Of a DNA stretch of 64,000 bases, positions 47,690-58,350 are shown in pieces. The notes beneath the pieces are model-generated. The model searched no databases. It was not told the origin of the DNA and was given only the letters and a program-made list of their open reading frames with translations. How positions within the stretch are numbered: position 1 is the stretch's first letter; each line of letters opens with the position of its first letter. Origin of the DNA: Siniperca chuatsi (taxonomy: Eukaryota; Chordata; Actinopteri; Centrarchiformes; Sinipercidae); NCBI RefSeq assembly GCF_020085105.1, contig NC_058058.1, positions 661,359-725,358 of the forward strand, in the 5' to 3' direction. The position numbers were made by a program, and so were the translations under genes.

Positions 47690-48000
47690 TAGGACGAGCT
47701 GCCGTCTAAGTAAATTCCTCAGTATTTAAAATGCTGTTCTGTATCCGCTGGATCCCCATTAAGAGCGTGGATCTGACTGACAGGTCTAATGAGACGCGGA
47801 GCATCAGAAGTATCGATACACTAACTAATGATTACGGTTGTTTCTGCGTCCATCTGTCTAGCTGTGGGAGGTGAAACGAAGAAGACATTTTACTTTCCTT
47901 TACAAGGAACGTTTCCTTTAAATTACTTTAATAGATTCATTAATTTAACCTGAAGCACTCAACACAAATGAAACCGGGTTACTTTTATTTTGAAAACCGG
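47690..48000 (-). repeat. Intron 1 of ZNF H: segment shared with locus A
   Basis: 47707-47970 equals 1150-1411 and 47971-48226 equals 3508-3795, with nothing between, so this is the uninterrupted (empty) version of the LINE insertion at 1415-3507. The total intron is 47556-48226. Confidence 0.85.
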
Positions 48001-48226
48001 ATGTAGTATACACCATGTTTCCGCTGAGGTTAAAACGAGGCTGAAGACGTCACGATGACGTCAGTAAACAGCGTGAGAGTCTGTTTACGGTAACAGCTGT
48101 TTGTTGAATGCGAGAAAAGAAGCGAAATAAAGTCACAAACGGAAACATTTAACCGTTTCAGCGCCGTTAAGTTACCGTAAAGCTGAGAATACGGCCGCGA
48201 GAGAAGAAGAAGTGAAGCGGACAGAC

Positions 48227-48419
48227 CTGCTCTGTGCAGCCGAAGCTGAGGCTGGAAAACAGCGGCCAGCAGCTCCCGCTGTCGCTCGTTCTCCTCTTTT
48301 GAACGACGAAGCTCCTCCTCGTACTCTGCTATCGTCCTTTCAAACAGCCCAAATATCTCCTCAGCAGCCGCAGTTAGTCGCTGCTTCACCAGCGCTCTCA
48401 GCATCTGGACTTTACACAT
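48227..48419 (-). CDS. ZNF locus H: exon 1
   Basis: ATG 48419 (MCKVQMLRALVKQ), AAAEEIFGLFERTIAEYEEEL, RRSKEENERQRELL, PQLRLHRA+G, CAG|GT donor at 48227/48226, phase 1, 193 nt. Virtually the same as F and A. It is intact itself, but the exon 2 it splices to is broken, so the locus could at most make a 132-aa helix-plus-acidic protein without fingers. Confidence 0.75.
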
Positions 48420-48715
48420 TTTCACACAATGACGCCAACTTTTCCTCCACAAACTCCGTCAGAAACGCTGTTTGCTCTCCGTCAAACAGCCGCTCTGACC
48501 GGCGCTGCTGCAGCTAGCATGCTAAGCTAACTCCCGTCCCCGGCGCTCTGGCGGCAGCTAGCATGCTAAGCTAACTCCCGTAGCTCTGTAGGCTACCGGG
48601 AGATGAGTCAGAGGTGAAACCTTCAGCACAGAGTCCGTTCAGACGGGTTTATCCGGACACACAGAGGCTCTTCCTCAACACAACAACGGGACTCGTTGAC
48701 AAGCGGACGCCATTT
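48420..48715 (-). promoter_or_regulatory. Duplicated ZNF 5' UTR/promoter block (locus H)
   Basis: Copies of 43-bp GCTAGCATGCTAAGCTAAC units at 48510-48580, the conserved block, and a YY1-like GGACGCCATTTTGC at 48702-48715. Matches 3989-4320 and the reverse complement of 5395-5749. Confidence 0.5.
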
Positions 48716-48745
48716 TGCTAACACTCAGCCGCGCGTTACGTCATC

Positions 48746-48830
48746 ATCTTCTTCTTCTGCGTGACGTTTTATGGCGGTTGTGTATCAACGTTGTGGTGCA
48801 TTACCGCCACCAGCTGGACTGGAGTGTGGA
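48746..48830 (-). repeat. LINE/SINE 3' tail with (GAA)n, minus orientation
   Basis: CTTCTTCTTCTGCGTGACG, TTTTATGGCGGTTG, GTGCATTACCGCCACCAGC: reverse complement of the 30685-30799 tail. It lies about 325 bp upstream of the ATG of ZNF H, in the gene's orientation. Confidence 0.7.
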
Positions 48831-48924
48831 CCGGAACTCTGACTGCACATTAACTCATTATTAAATAAAATAAAATGAGAAAAATAAAAAAAACACACCA
48901 GAGTTATATTCTCTCTGTCAGTAG

Positions 48925-48982
48925 GTGGCTGTACTGCACCTGAAGGCTACCGCTAATAACACAGAAGAAGAAGAAGAAGAAG
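48925..48982 (+). repeat. LINE/SINE 3' tail with (GAA)n, fused to ZNF fragment
   Basis: GTGGCTGTACTGCACCTGAAGG, CTACCGCTAATAACACA and seven GAA units (48964-48982). The next base starts zinc-finger coding sequence, so the tail forms the left border of the fragment at 48990. Confidence 0.6.
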
Positions 48983-48989
48983 CAGCAGC

Positions 48990-49320
48990 TGAGTGCGGGA
49001 AAAGATTTGGTTACAAGGAACATCTGAAGAGACACATGAAGATTCATACAGGAGTGAAACCATTTAGTTGCTCAGTTTGTGGTAAAAGATTTGCACGGAG
49101 TAGCACTCTGACACGACACATGAGAACCCACAGGGGAGAAACCATACAGCTGCAGCGTTTGTGACAAAAGATTTGCTTGGTATAAAACGTTTAAAAGACA
49201 CAACTACGTCAGTCGTCAGGCCTCACAGCTTCATCGACAGAACCAGGACCAGCCAGGAACTCTGATCCAGATAGTCTTAAACCACATAGACTGATCCTTG
49301 ATGTATCGGGGGAAAAAACA
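48990..49320 (+). pseudogene. ZNF locus I: finger fragment
   Basis: Reads [20 protein letters not shown] and [20 protein letters not shown] (helix Y/H/R and R/T/R). After a two-base loss in the linker (ACCCACAGGGGAG instead of ACCCACACAGGGGAG), a shifted frame carries [17 protein letters not shown] and a SQLHRQNQ cassette. The tail to 49310 resembles the tail of locus G (37240-37310, reversed). No acceptor, acidic cassette or exon 1. A broken 3' piece of a G-like gene. Confidence 0.8.
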
Positions 49321-49371
49321 CAGATCTGGAGATCACTTTCTTGTTCATGAGCAGCAGACGAAATTTAAACA

Positions 49372-49750
49372 TTATAGGTCTAGTATGTAACATTTAGGAG
49401 CAGCTGTCGGTTGAAATATAATATTTATATGTTTTTATTAGTGTTTAATCATCTGAAAATAAGAACTGCTGTGTTTTCGTTACCTTAGAATCAGCCTTTA
49501 TATCTACAGAGGGAGCGGGTCCCCTTCCACGGAGGCCACCATGTTGCACCGCCATGTTTCTACAGTAGCCCAGAACGGACAAACCAAACACCGGCTCTAG
49601 AGAGGGCCGTTCGTGTTTTTCGCGAGTTTCGCCGCCACCGTAGTTTCTCCTCCACGCTTGGGAGGGAGGGCGAGGCGAGCGGTGTTCAAATGGTTGCAAA
49701 CTGCAGTTTCACCACTAGAGGCCGCTAAATCCTCCACACCGGACCTTTAA
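49372..49750 (-). mobile_element. TTAA-flanked MITE (family M2), copy 2, minus
   Basis: Reverse complement of 35120-35507: ends GGTCCGGTGTGGAGG...TTAA at 49750 and TTATAGGTCTAGTATG at 49372. Interior contains CCGCCATGTTTCTACAGTAG. Confidence 0.8.
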
Positions 49751-50279
49751 ACCCCATTGAAAACCTGAGGGCCGTCCTCCTGCGTGACATCTACTGTCGG
49801 GGAAAGCAGTACACATCTTTGAACAGCATCTGGGAGGCTGTGCAGACTGCGTCGGCTAAAATAGGTCCAGAGAAATAAAGAAACTGACCGATTCAATGGA
49901 TGCAAGGCTCATGCAAGTCATTAAAAAGAATATAGCAAATTATTTCTTTTATTAGGCAAAAATGCAATTGATTAATTGTCATTAACCATTTATCATTGTT
50001 TATATTTTTGACATGCTTGTTTATTGTTGATGTAAGTTGGGAGAAGATGATTTGTTAGAGTTGCCTGATAATTGTACACGTTTGAGATATATATAACTAA
50101 GAGTTGATATATTTTCCATTTGAAAAGGAAAAATCTTGAGGTTTGAAAAAAATTGAAAAAGTCCTTTGTATAAAACTCATTTATTAGCAAAGTAAGATTG
50201 ATTGATTGACTTATAACAGTGAGTCTGTTCAACAATAAAAAAATAACCCCTCTTGAGTAATAATTATGGAGGCACTGTA
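49751..50279 (+). mobile_element. Tc1/mariner-like transposase C-terminal relic and 3' terminal repeat
   Basis: The frame starts at the catalytic-end motif PIENLRAVLLRDIYCRGKQY, SLNSIWEAVQTASAKIGPE, then after a stop DSMDARLMQVIKK-like sequence. The right end AATTATGGAGGCACTGTAG fits a Tc1 terminus (CACTGTA at about 50272-50279). The 5' part was lost where MITE M2 abuts. 50280-51077 shows no supported gene apart from a short AT repeat near 50330-50350. Confidence 0.65.
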
Positions 50280-51077
50280 GTAGTAGTGACACTATTGCAG
50301 CTCTGTTGTAAGACACACACATATTTTTATATATATATATATATATATTTTACTGTCGGTTTCTCCTGTTGTGGTCATGTAGTCTCGCATTACAAACAAC
50401 ACTGAGTTTCACAAGGTAAGTGTTGCTTTTCGCACCGGGAACTTATGCTGAATTTACAAGCTTTTGGTCACAACACAAGTTACACTGGAAGTCAAAGCTT
50501 CTGTGTCACTTTCTTCTTCAGTATTTGATAAAAAGGATTCCTCATCATCTGTCATTTGAGATGATGTATGGAAGCAGCTAACAAGTGAGCCGTCTCGCTT
50601 CCTGCTCATCTCTGCTGAGAGCTGCACATGCTCAGTACCGATCGGGCAGGATGTTTACGTATGGAGCAAAACCGCCGATCATCTCTTTCACAAATCAGCG
50701 TTTTCTGCTGTGAGCTCCGACCAGCTGAGCAGCTTTTTAACACATCTGGCTGTCGACAGTCACAAGCAGGAAGTGCTCTGCTGAACATATGTTTCTGTCA
50801 ACGCTGAAACGTAGATTTGACAATGAAAACCGTCAGTTTAACGCTGCCTGGACCGGCAAGTGTTTGTTTAATTTAAACTCCAAACATCTGCTATTTTTTA
50901 TTACATTAATTTGCATTTGTTTAAAACGTGTCATTACCAAAAACAAAAAAAGGTTTTAAATAGGCTGCTGAAGATGTCTGGCCCGTCTACACTTCCTGGT
51001 TTTAAAATCTGGCCCAGTTGAATCTGTAATCGGACAGCCCTGTGTTGGAGTAAACTATAACTGTTTCCTGCTTCCAG

Positions 51078-51173
51078 GCCAGCACATCGCTACAGTTACC
51101 TGCAACAAGGGATGTTTCCTGCCAGACCGACCCACCACAGAGACCCTCTGCTGGACTCTCATCAGAAGTGCAG
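51078..51173 (+). CDS. Unidentified host gene: exon X1
   Basis: TTTCCTGCTTCCAG|GCC acceptor at 51077/51078 and AAGTGCAG|GTTTGT donor at 51173/51174 bound a 96-nt stretch that is open in more than one frame. The phase-0 reading is ASTSLQLPATRDVSCQTDPP then QRPSAGLSSEVQ; the alternative is GQHIATVTCNKGCFLPDRP. The phase-0 reading joins naturally to X2 (ATVSCKDFAVGTS), which repeats the VSC pattern. Only the last 30 nt are inside the tandem duplication. Function unknown. Upstream exons are not recognised. Confidence 0.4.
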
Positions 51174-51189
51174 GTTTGTAGCCTGACAC

Positions 51190-51757
51190 ACAGCGGTCTG
51201 CAAACGTGTTCGCCCCCTTCCTGATTTCTTATTTTCAGTCAAAGATAACACAAGTAAACACAAAATGCAGTTTTTAAATGAAGGTTGTTATTATTAAGGG
51301 AAAACAAAATCCAAACCTACATGGCCCTGTGTGAAATAGTGATTGCCCCCTAAACCTAATAACTGGTTGCTCCACCCTTAGCAGCAACAACTGCAATCAA
51401 GCGTTTGCGATAACTTGCAGTGAGTCTTTTACAGCGCTGTGGAGGAGTTTCGGCCCACTCATCTTTGCAGAATTGTTGTAATTCAGCCACATTGGAGGGT
51501 TTTCGAGCATGAACTGCCTTTTTAAGGTCATGCCACAGCATCTCAATAGGATTCAGGTCAGGACTTTGACTAGGCCGCTCCAAAGTCTTCATTTTGTTCT
51601 TATTTAGCTGTTCAAAGGTGGACTAGCTGTTTTGCTGCTTCAGGACCTGGAAGACTAATATTTAAATTTGTTTGATGATCTGAAACATTTAAGTGTGACA
51701 AACATGCAAAAAAATAAGAAATCGGGAAGTGGGCAACCACTTTTTCACACCACTGTA
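51190..51757 (-). mobile_element. Deleted Tc1-like transposon, copy in unit 1
   Basis: Ends CAGCGGTCTGCAAACGTG and CACTTTTTCACACCACTG carry the terminal repeats of a common fish Tc1 family. The minus strand reads the transposase C-terminus ERPSQSPDLNPIEMLWHDLK (SPDLNPIE catalytic-region motif) to AAKGGATSY. The N-terminal DNA-binding part and first two catalytic Asp are deleted. Confidence 0.85.
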
Positions 51758-51842
51758 TTACCACTACTTTTAATAAAGTTTAACAATGAGCCGTTGCAGC
51801 CTTTGGTATGTTGTATATGTCATATTGCTTACAGCTGTCCAG

Positions 51843-51945
51843 GCTACTGTGTCCTGCAAAGACTTTGCTGTTGGCACATCCACTGTTCCCTGTGCTGAAG
51901 CTGAGCGTCACCGCTGTAATCCCATGTTTCTACATAAAGAGTTCG
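51843..51945 (+). CDS. Unidentified host gene: exon X2
   Basis: Two possible acceptors, TTACAG|CTG (51834/51835) and GTCCAG|GCT (51842/51843), give the same frame when joined to the two possible X1 frames. The exon reads ATVSCKDFAVGTSTVPCAEA then ERHRCNPMFLHKEF+G, donor TTCG|GTAGGT at 51945/51946 (phase 1). Phase compatibility with X1 and X3 supports a real exon. No domain recognised. A second copy at 54973-55074 has a one-base loss (GCTGGCG for GCTGAGCG) that shifts its frame. Confidence 0.4.
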
Positions 51946-52076
51946 GTAGGTGCAATCACTGAGAAGAGTGATCACCACGCCGACATGCTTCTCCCTCATC
52001 CAGGACCACATTTATCTGTACGCAGTAAATAAAACATGACACTATAAAGTAACGGTGACTCGGTCATGTTTTACAG

Positions 52077-52255
52077 ACCATCTGATGAAGCTCGTGTTTG
52101 ATGAGGTGTTCAGGACCCACCAGACTCTGAGAAACCATCAGAGGAGGAAGTTATTGCAGGCAGGCGGCGGCCTGAAGACAACACAGCGTCCAGCAGCATC
52201 AGGACGTCTCGGTATCCACAGGAGGACACGTCAGGATGACCACTGTGACCTGTGA
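52077..52255 (+). CDS. Unidentified host gene: terminal exon X3
   Basis: Acceptor GTTTTACAG|AC at 52076/52077. With the phase-1 donor of X2 the junction codon is GAC and the exon reads DHLMKLVFDEVFRTHQTL, RNHQRRKLLQAGGGLK and so on to DDHCDL and a stop at 52253-52255. Basic, possibly helical, no known domain. A second, open copy is at 55213-55391 in the duplicated unit. I cannot name the gene. A chance set of splice-like signals cannot be excluded. Confidence 0.4.
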
Positions 52256-52969
52256 CCTCCAGTACCAGCTGACACAAACCCTGTCCCCCGATGGAGGACA
52301 TGATCTGGACAGTTTATATAAAGGTTATGGCTTAGCTACTTGGTGCTTTATACAGTATATTCCCAGTTTACTGTGTAGTGCTTAATTTTTAAGGAGGGTT
52401 TTGGTCATTTTTAAATTTAGTAATGGTCCTGTGGTATTACATAAATATATCATGTTCTTTCACAAAGGTTTTAGGTAATTACACTTTCTAAACAGGTGAT
52501 ATAAAAACGTATTTGATTTCATGCATGTTGAAGGTTAAAAACAGGTTCTTTTAATATGCTGGCTATGAAAATGTGACAGTTTTGTAGAGGCGGTTGTAGG
52601 CATTTACACCTTTCAGAGATCGGATATCTGATCCACACAAGACACAGGAAGTGACGCAGAGTAAACGAGGTCTGCACAGCGTCTGCCTGCAGCACACGGC
52701 CATCGTTGATGCTCAGGTTGATCAAAACCAAGAGACTCGTTTTATCAGACTGGAAATCCTCCTCGGTACCAACTGTAGTTTTGTCCTTTTCTTTATTTAA
52801 TGTTTGAAAAATGAACAACAGACAAGATAAAAAGAAAAGAAAAAAAGACACGCATAGGATTTCAACAACTGAAAAGCCAGTAAGTGGACTTTGAGTTAAA
52901 GTCAATAATTCACACTCAGTTTAATAATTAAACTGTTTTTATGATGTTAAATGTGAAATTTAATTTGTT

Positions 52970-53475
52970 GAGTTCTTCAGATGATTGAAACCAAACATCA
53001 ACAGATTGACTTTAATGAAAAGAGAAACCCTAATTTAATAACAGCCATCTGTCAGAGCACACCCCTGCTTTCTACTGTAATCCTGTTCCTCCTCCACCTG
53101 TGTGTGTGTGTTAGCTGCTGTAATTAGCATGTCTTATCTCGACTGGACGCTGCGAGCTAAATGCCATCCCGTCTCTGTGATCTTCGTCGATAAACTCAGA
53201 ATGAAAGGTTCTCTGAATCAGGTGCAGCTCGTCTTTGATTGGACGATCATGCTGAGCTCAGCTGATGAAAACACACAGCTGGAGGTCGACAGCAGAGGAG
53301 GAGGCATAAAATAAAATACAAGTTTCCTTCACCAGGTGACAAAATAGAGTAAAAACAAGTCAGATCCACATAAAAGACAGAAAGTAGAAGAAGTTATAAT
53401 AAAGAAAATTTACTCACATTCAAAATAAAAATCAACTGAATCAAGAAGAAAGGAAACAACTGACTCGCTAATCAA
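52970..53475 (+). repeat. Dispersed repeat R, copy 2
   Basis: Starts GAGTTCTTCAGATGATTGAAACC. Reverse complement of 32790-33300 and direct copy of 56105-56600. Contains a short (TG)n near 53100. Confidence 0.8.
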
Positions 53476-53479
53476 CCTG

Positions 53480-54279
53480 CTAACTAACCTGCTAACCTGC
53501 CAACTGCTAAATGACTTTCTAACTGCTAACTCTAAGATCTGTGAACACATTTAAAAAGCAGCCCAAGACCTGCCTGTTTAAACTTTAATTAGTTTAGACT
53601 TGTTTATTTTATGTTTTAACATTTTACTAATGCTACTTGCTAACTGCAGAGTTCATTACAGCCCCAATATCGATCTGTTCTCAGAGGAGCTAAACATGTA
53701 AATGTCATTAATCTAAAGGGTTGTAGTTTGTCAGTGGCTCTGTGGAGGCAACTGAGAGTTCCTAGTGGTTCCTAGAGTCTCCAAAAGTAGACCGGGAGCC
53801 AGAGCCTTCAGGTATCAAGCTCCTCTCCTGTGGAACCAGGTCCCAGTTTGGGTTCGGGAGGCAGACACCATCTTCACATTTAAGAGTAGGCTTAAGACTT
53901 TCCTCTTTGATAAAGCTTATAGTTAGGGCTGGCTCAGGTGAGTCCTGAACCATCCCTTAGTTATGCTGCTATAGGCCTAGACTGCCGGGAGACTTCCCAT
54001 GATGCACCTCTCTCCTCTCTCCTCCTCTCCCTCTCCATCTGTGTGCATTTTTATCCCATTACTGCATGTTACTAACTCGACATCTTCTCTCTCCCGTAGT
54101 TCTGTGCTTTCTCGTCTCTCTCCTCTCTCCTTCTGTCGCTTTCAGCAGGTATTTCTGCCTCCGGAGCTGCAGAGTCTGGATCTGTGGTTGTGGGCCACCT
54201 GCTGCCCCCGTGTCCCTGCAGAGTCTGGATCTGTGGTTGTGGGCCACCTGCTGCCCCCGTGTTCCTGCAGAGTCTGGAT
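53480..54279 (+). mobile_element. L2-like LINE 3' end (unit 1), cut in the minisatellite
   Basis: RT C-terminal codons (PLLWNQVPVWVREADT, FKSRLKTFLFDKAYS) near 53820-53930, then the 3' UTR and about 2.3 minisatellite units (54165-54278), where the duplication junction falls. Same family as 33310-35110. Confidence 0.75.
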
Positions 54280-54326
54280 CCCTCTGCTGGACTCTCATCA
54301 GAAGTGCAGGTTTGTAGCCTGACACA

Positions 54327-54887
54327 CAGCGGTCTGCAAGCGTGTTCGCCCCCTTCCTGATTTCTTATTTTCAGTCAAAGATAACACAAGTAAACACAAA
54401 ATGCAGTTTTTAAATGAAGGTTATTATTATTAAGGAAAACAAAATCCAAACCTACATGGCCCTGTGTGAAATAGTGATTGCCCCTAAACCTAATAACTGG
54501 TTGCTCCACCCTTAGCAGCAACAACTGCAATCAAGCGTTTGCGATAACTTGCAGTGAGTCTTTTACAGCGCTGTGGAGGAGTTTGGCCCACTCATCTTTG
54601 CAGAATTGTTGTAATTCAGCCACACTGGAGGTTTTCGAGCATGAACTGCCTTTTTAAGGTCATGCCACAGCATCTCAATAGGATTCAGGTCAGGACTTTG
54701 ACTAGGCGCTCCAAAGTCTTCATTTTGTTCTTATTTAGCTGTTCAAAGGTGGACTAGCTGTTTTGCTGCTTCAGGACCTGGAAGACTAATATTTAAATTT
54801 GTTTGATGATCTGAAACATTTAAGTGTGACAAACATGCAAAAAAATAAGAAATCGGAAGTGGGCAACCACTTTTTCACACCACTGTA
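54327..54887 (-). mobile_element. Deleted Tc1-like transposon, copy in unit 2
   Basis: Duplicate of 51190-51757 with additional one-base deletions that break the remaining transposase frame. Confidence 0.85.
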
Positions 54888-54972
54888 TTACCACTACTTT
54901 TAATAAAAGTTTAACAATGAGCCGTTGCAGCCTTTAGTATGTTGTATATGTCATATTGCTTACAGCTGTCAG

Positions 54973-55391
54973 GCTACTGTGTCCTGCAAAGACTTTGCTG
55001 TTGGCACATCCACTGTTCCCTGTGCTGAAGCTGGCGTCACCGCTGTAATCCCATGTTTCTACATAAAGAGTTCGGTAGGTGCAATCACTGAGAAGAGTGA
55101 TCACCACGCCGACATGCTTCTCCCTCATCCAGGACCACATTTATCTTCAGCTGTTGCATGATAAATAAAACATGACACTATAAAGTAACGGTGACTCTGT
55201 CATGTTTTACAGACCATCTGATGAAGCTCGTGTTTGATGAGGTGTTCAGGACCCACCAGACTCTGAGAAACCATCAGAGGAGGAAGTTATTGCAGGCAGG
55301 CGGCGGCCTGAAGACAACACAGCGTCCAGCAGCATCAGGGCGTCTCGGTATCCACAGGAGGACACGTCAGGATGACCACTGTGACCTGTGA
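54973..55391 (+). pseudogene. Duplicated exons X2' and X3' of the unidentified gene
   Basis: X2' (54973-55074) is 102 nt, one shorter than X2, so the frame is lost after CAEAG. X3' (55213-55391) remains open with DHLMKLVFDEVFRTHQTL and DDHCDL-stop. X1' is reduced to its last 30 nt (54280-54309). As a gene end this copy could only serve as an alternative 3' terminus. Confidence 0.45.
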
Positions 55392-56104
55392 CCTCCAGTA
55401 CCAGCTGACACAAACCCTGTCCCCCGATGGAGGACATGATCTGGACAGTTTATATAAAGGTTATTGCTTAGCTACTTGGTGCTTTATACAGTATATTCCC
55501 AGTTTACTGTGTAGTGCTTAATTTTTAAGGAGGTTTTGGTCATTTTTAAATTTAGTAATGGTCCTGTGGTATTACATAAATATATCATGTTCTTTCACAA
55601 AGGTTTTAGAGTAATTACACTTTCTAAACAGGTGATATAAAAACGTATTTGATTTCATGCATGTTGAAGGTTAAAAACAGGTTCTTTTAATATGCTGACT
55701 ATGAAAATGTGACAGTTTTGTAGAGGCGGTTGTAGGCATTTACACCTTTCAGAGATCGGATATCTGATCCACACAAGACACAGGAAGTGGCCGCAGAGTA
55801 AGCGAGGTCTGCACAGCGTCTGCCTGCAGCACACGGCCATCGTTGATGCTCAGGTTGATCAAAACCAAGAGACTCGTTTTATCAGACTGGAAATCCTCCT
55901 CGGTACCAACTGTAGTTTTGTCCTTTTCTTTATTTAATGTTTGAAAAATGAACAACAGACAAGATAAAAAGAAAAGAAAAAAAGACACGCATAGGATTTC
56001 AACAACTGAAAAGCCAGTAAGTGGACTTTGAGTTAAAGTCAATAATTCACACTCAGTTTAATAATTAAACTGTTTTTATGATGTTAAATGTGAAATTTAA
56101 TTTG

Positions 56105-56600
56105 TTGAGTTCTTCAGATGATTGAAACCAAACATCAACAGATTGACTTTAATGAAAAGAGAAACCTAATTTAATAACAGCCATCTGTCAGAGCACACCC
56201 TGCTTTCTACTGTAATCCTGTTCCTCCTCCACCTGTGTGTGTGTGTGTTAGCTGCTGTAATTAGCATGTCTTATCTCGACTGGGCGCTGCAGGCTAAATG
56301 CCATCCCGTCTCTGTGATCTTCGTCGATAAACTCAGAATGAAAGGTTCTCTGAATCAGGTGCAGCTCGTCTCTGATTGGACGATCATGCTGAGCTCAGCT
56401 GATGAAAACACACAGCTGGAGGTCGACAGCAGAGGAGGAGGCATAAAATAAAATACAAGTTTCCTTCACCAGGTGACAAAATAGAGTAAAAACAAGTCAG
56501 ATCCACATAAAGACAGAAAGTAGAAGAAGTTATAATAAAGAAAATTTACTCACATTCAAAATAAAAATCAACTGAATCAAGAAGAAAGGAAACAACTGAC
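56105..56600 (+). repeat. Dispersed repeat R, copy 3
   Basis: Duplicate of 52970-53475 within unit 2. Confidence 0.8.
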
Positions 56601-58019
56601 TCGCTAATCAACCTGCTAACTAACCTGCTAACCTGCCAACTGCTAAATGACTTTCTAACTGCTAACTCTAAGATCTGTGAACACATTTAAAAAGCAGCCC
56701 AAGACCTGCCTGTTTAAACTTTAATTAGTTTAGACTTGTTTATTTTATGTTTTAACATTTTACTAATGCTACTTGCTAACTGCAGAGTTCATTACAGCCC
56801 CAATATCGATCTGTTCTCAGAGGAGCTAAACATGTAAATGTCATTAATCTAAAGGGTTGTAGTTTGTCAGTGGCTCTGTGGAGGCAACTGAGAGTTCCTA
56901 GTGGTTCCTAGAGTCTCCAAAAGTAGACCGGGAGCCAGAGCCTTCAGGTATCAAGCTCCTCTCCTGTGGAACCAGGTCCCAGTTTGGGTTCGGGAGGCAG
57001 ACACCATCTTCACATTTAAGAGTAGGCTTAAGACTTTCCTCTTTGATAAAGCTTATAGTTAGGGCTGGCTCAGGTGAGTCCTGAACCATCCCTTAGTTAT
57101 GCTGCTATAGGCCTAGACTGCCGGGAGACTTCCCATGATGCACCTCTCTCCTCTCTCCTCTCTCTCCTCTCCATCTGTGTGCATTTTTATCCCATTACTG
57201 CATGTTACTAACTCGACATCTTCTCTCTCCCGTAGTTCTGTGCTTTCTCGTCTCTCTCCTCTCTCCTTCTGTCGCTTTCAGCAGGTATTTCTGCCTCCGG
57301 GCTGCAGAGTCTGGATCTGTGGTTGTGGGCCGCCTGCTGCCCCCGTGTCCCTGCAGAGTCTGGATCTGTGGTTGTGGGCCACCTGCTGCCCCGTGTCCCT
57401 GCAGAGTCTGTGTCCTGCAGCCCCCGTGTCCCTGCAGAGTCTGGATCTGTGGTTGTGGGCCACCCTGCTGTTCCTGCAGAGTCTGGATCTGTGGTTGGGC
57501 CACCCTGCCCAGAGTTCCTGCAGAGTCTGGATCTGTGGTTGTGGGCCACCTGCTGCCCCCGTGTTCCTGCAGAGTCTGGATCTGTGGTTGTGGGCCACCT
57601 GCTGCCCCGTGTTCCTGCTCGATAACTGCTGCTACAGTTGTTGTTATTGGCTCTGTTACTGATGCTGACATTATTCCTCCTATAGCTGTCATTCCTATTA
57701 TTATTATTAATTTATTAATATTAACACTACAATTACTATTCTACTATTTTAAAAATTCTAGGTGGTCTTTGCAGTGTGCCTCCCCTCTCTCTCTCTGATG
57801 GCCGCCCCCCCTGAGTCTGGTTCTGCTCGAGGTTTCTGCCTCTTAAAGGAAGTTTTTCCTTGCCACTGTGGCCAAATGCTTGCTCACGGTGGGATTTGTT
57901 GGGTCTCTGTAAATAATATTATAAAGAGTTCGGTCTAGACCTGCTCTTTAGGAAAAGTGCAATGAGATAACTTCTGTTATGAACTGGCGCTATATAAATA
58001 AAATCGAATTGAATTGAAC
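56600..58019 (+). mobile_element. L2-like LINE 3' end (complete tail)
   Basis: RT C-terminal codons near 56955-57065, 3' UTR, degenerate minisatellite of about 6.5 units (57302-57618), then CAGTGTGCCTCCCC, GGTTCTGCTCGAGGTTTCTG, GAGTTCGGTCTAGACCTGC and the terminus GGCGCTATATAAATAAAATC at about 57987-58019. This is the best-preserved 3' end of the family in the window. 58020-58350 shows no gene. Confidence 0.8.
57302..57618 (+). repeat. 49-bp minisatellite, array 4 (degenerate)
   Basis: About 6.5 units reading CTGCAGAGTCTGGATCTGTG and GTGGGCCACCTGCTGCCCCC in the reverse sense of 33571-33814, with several partial units. Confidence 0.9.
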
Positions 58020-58350
58020 CGTCGACCCTGCTGTCGTCAGCGTCAGTGTTTAATAAAGGTTGATGAGAAGGCGGCGGCGACGTGCTGCTGCTGTCGAGTC
58101 CGTTATAGGAGACTCTGTGGAGTGACGAGGCCTCGGGGCTGATCAGCCTCTCCGGGGGTCTAATCAGGGAGGATTGATCGATGGGGGATGATTGATTGGG
58201 GAATCTGGCGTTTGTGTGTGTTTGCGTCTGCCTCTGCTCTGTGAAAAATATTTTTAGATCAGGTTACAGGAAGTCAGGAGTGAGAGAAAGTTAGTGAATT
58301 TAAACTGAGACAAAGACAGTTTATCTGTTGAATATGGTTTTAACGTTAAA

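Larger units (their letters stand above)
51144..54279 (+). repeat. 3.14-kb tandem duplication, unit 1
   Basis: Repeats at 54280-57415 with an offset of 3136 bp and only scattered substitutions and single-base indels. The left border is inside exon X1 (CCCTCTGCTGG). The right border is inside a 49-bp minisatellite unit (GAGTCTGGAT). The unit contains the deleted Tc1 element, exons X2 and X3, repeat R and a L2-like LINE 3' end. 52256-52969 is gene-free (a 128-aa minus frame there is not convincing). Confidence 0.95.
54280..57415 (+). repeat. 3.14-kb tandem duplication, unit 2
   Basis: Second unit of the 3136-bp duplication. Compared with unit 1 it has repeated single-base losses (GTTTGGCCC for GTTTCGGCCC, GGCGCTCC for GGCCGCTCC, CTGTCAGG for CTGTCCAGG). 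Contains Tc1 at 54327-54887, exon copies at 54973-55074 (frameshifted) and 55213-55391, repeat R at 56105-56600 and the LINE tail from 56600. Confidence 0.95.

Noticed and set aside
52519-52905. 128-aa minus-strand frame with a hydrophobic segment, repeated at 55749-56042
   Set aside because: The second copy is only the tandem duplicate and its frame is broken; no homology recognised; AT-rich tract encodes the hydrophobic part.
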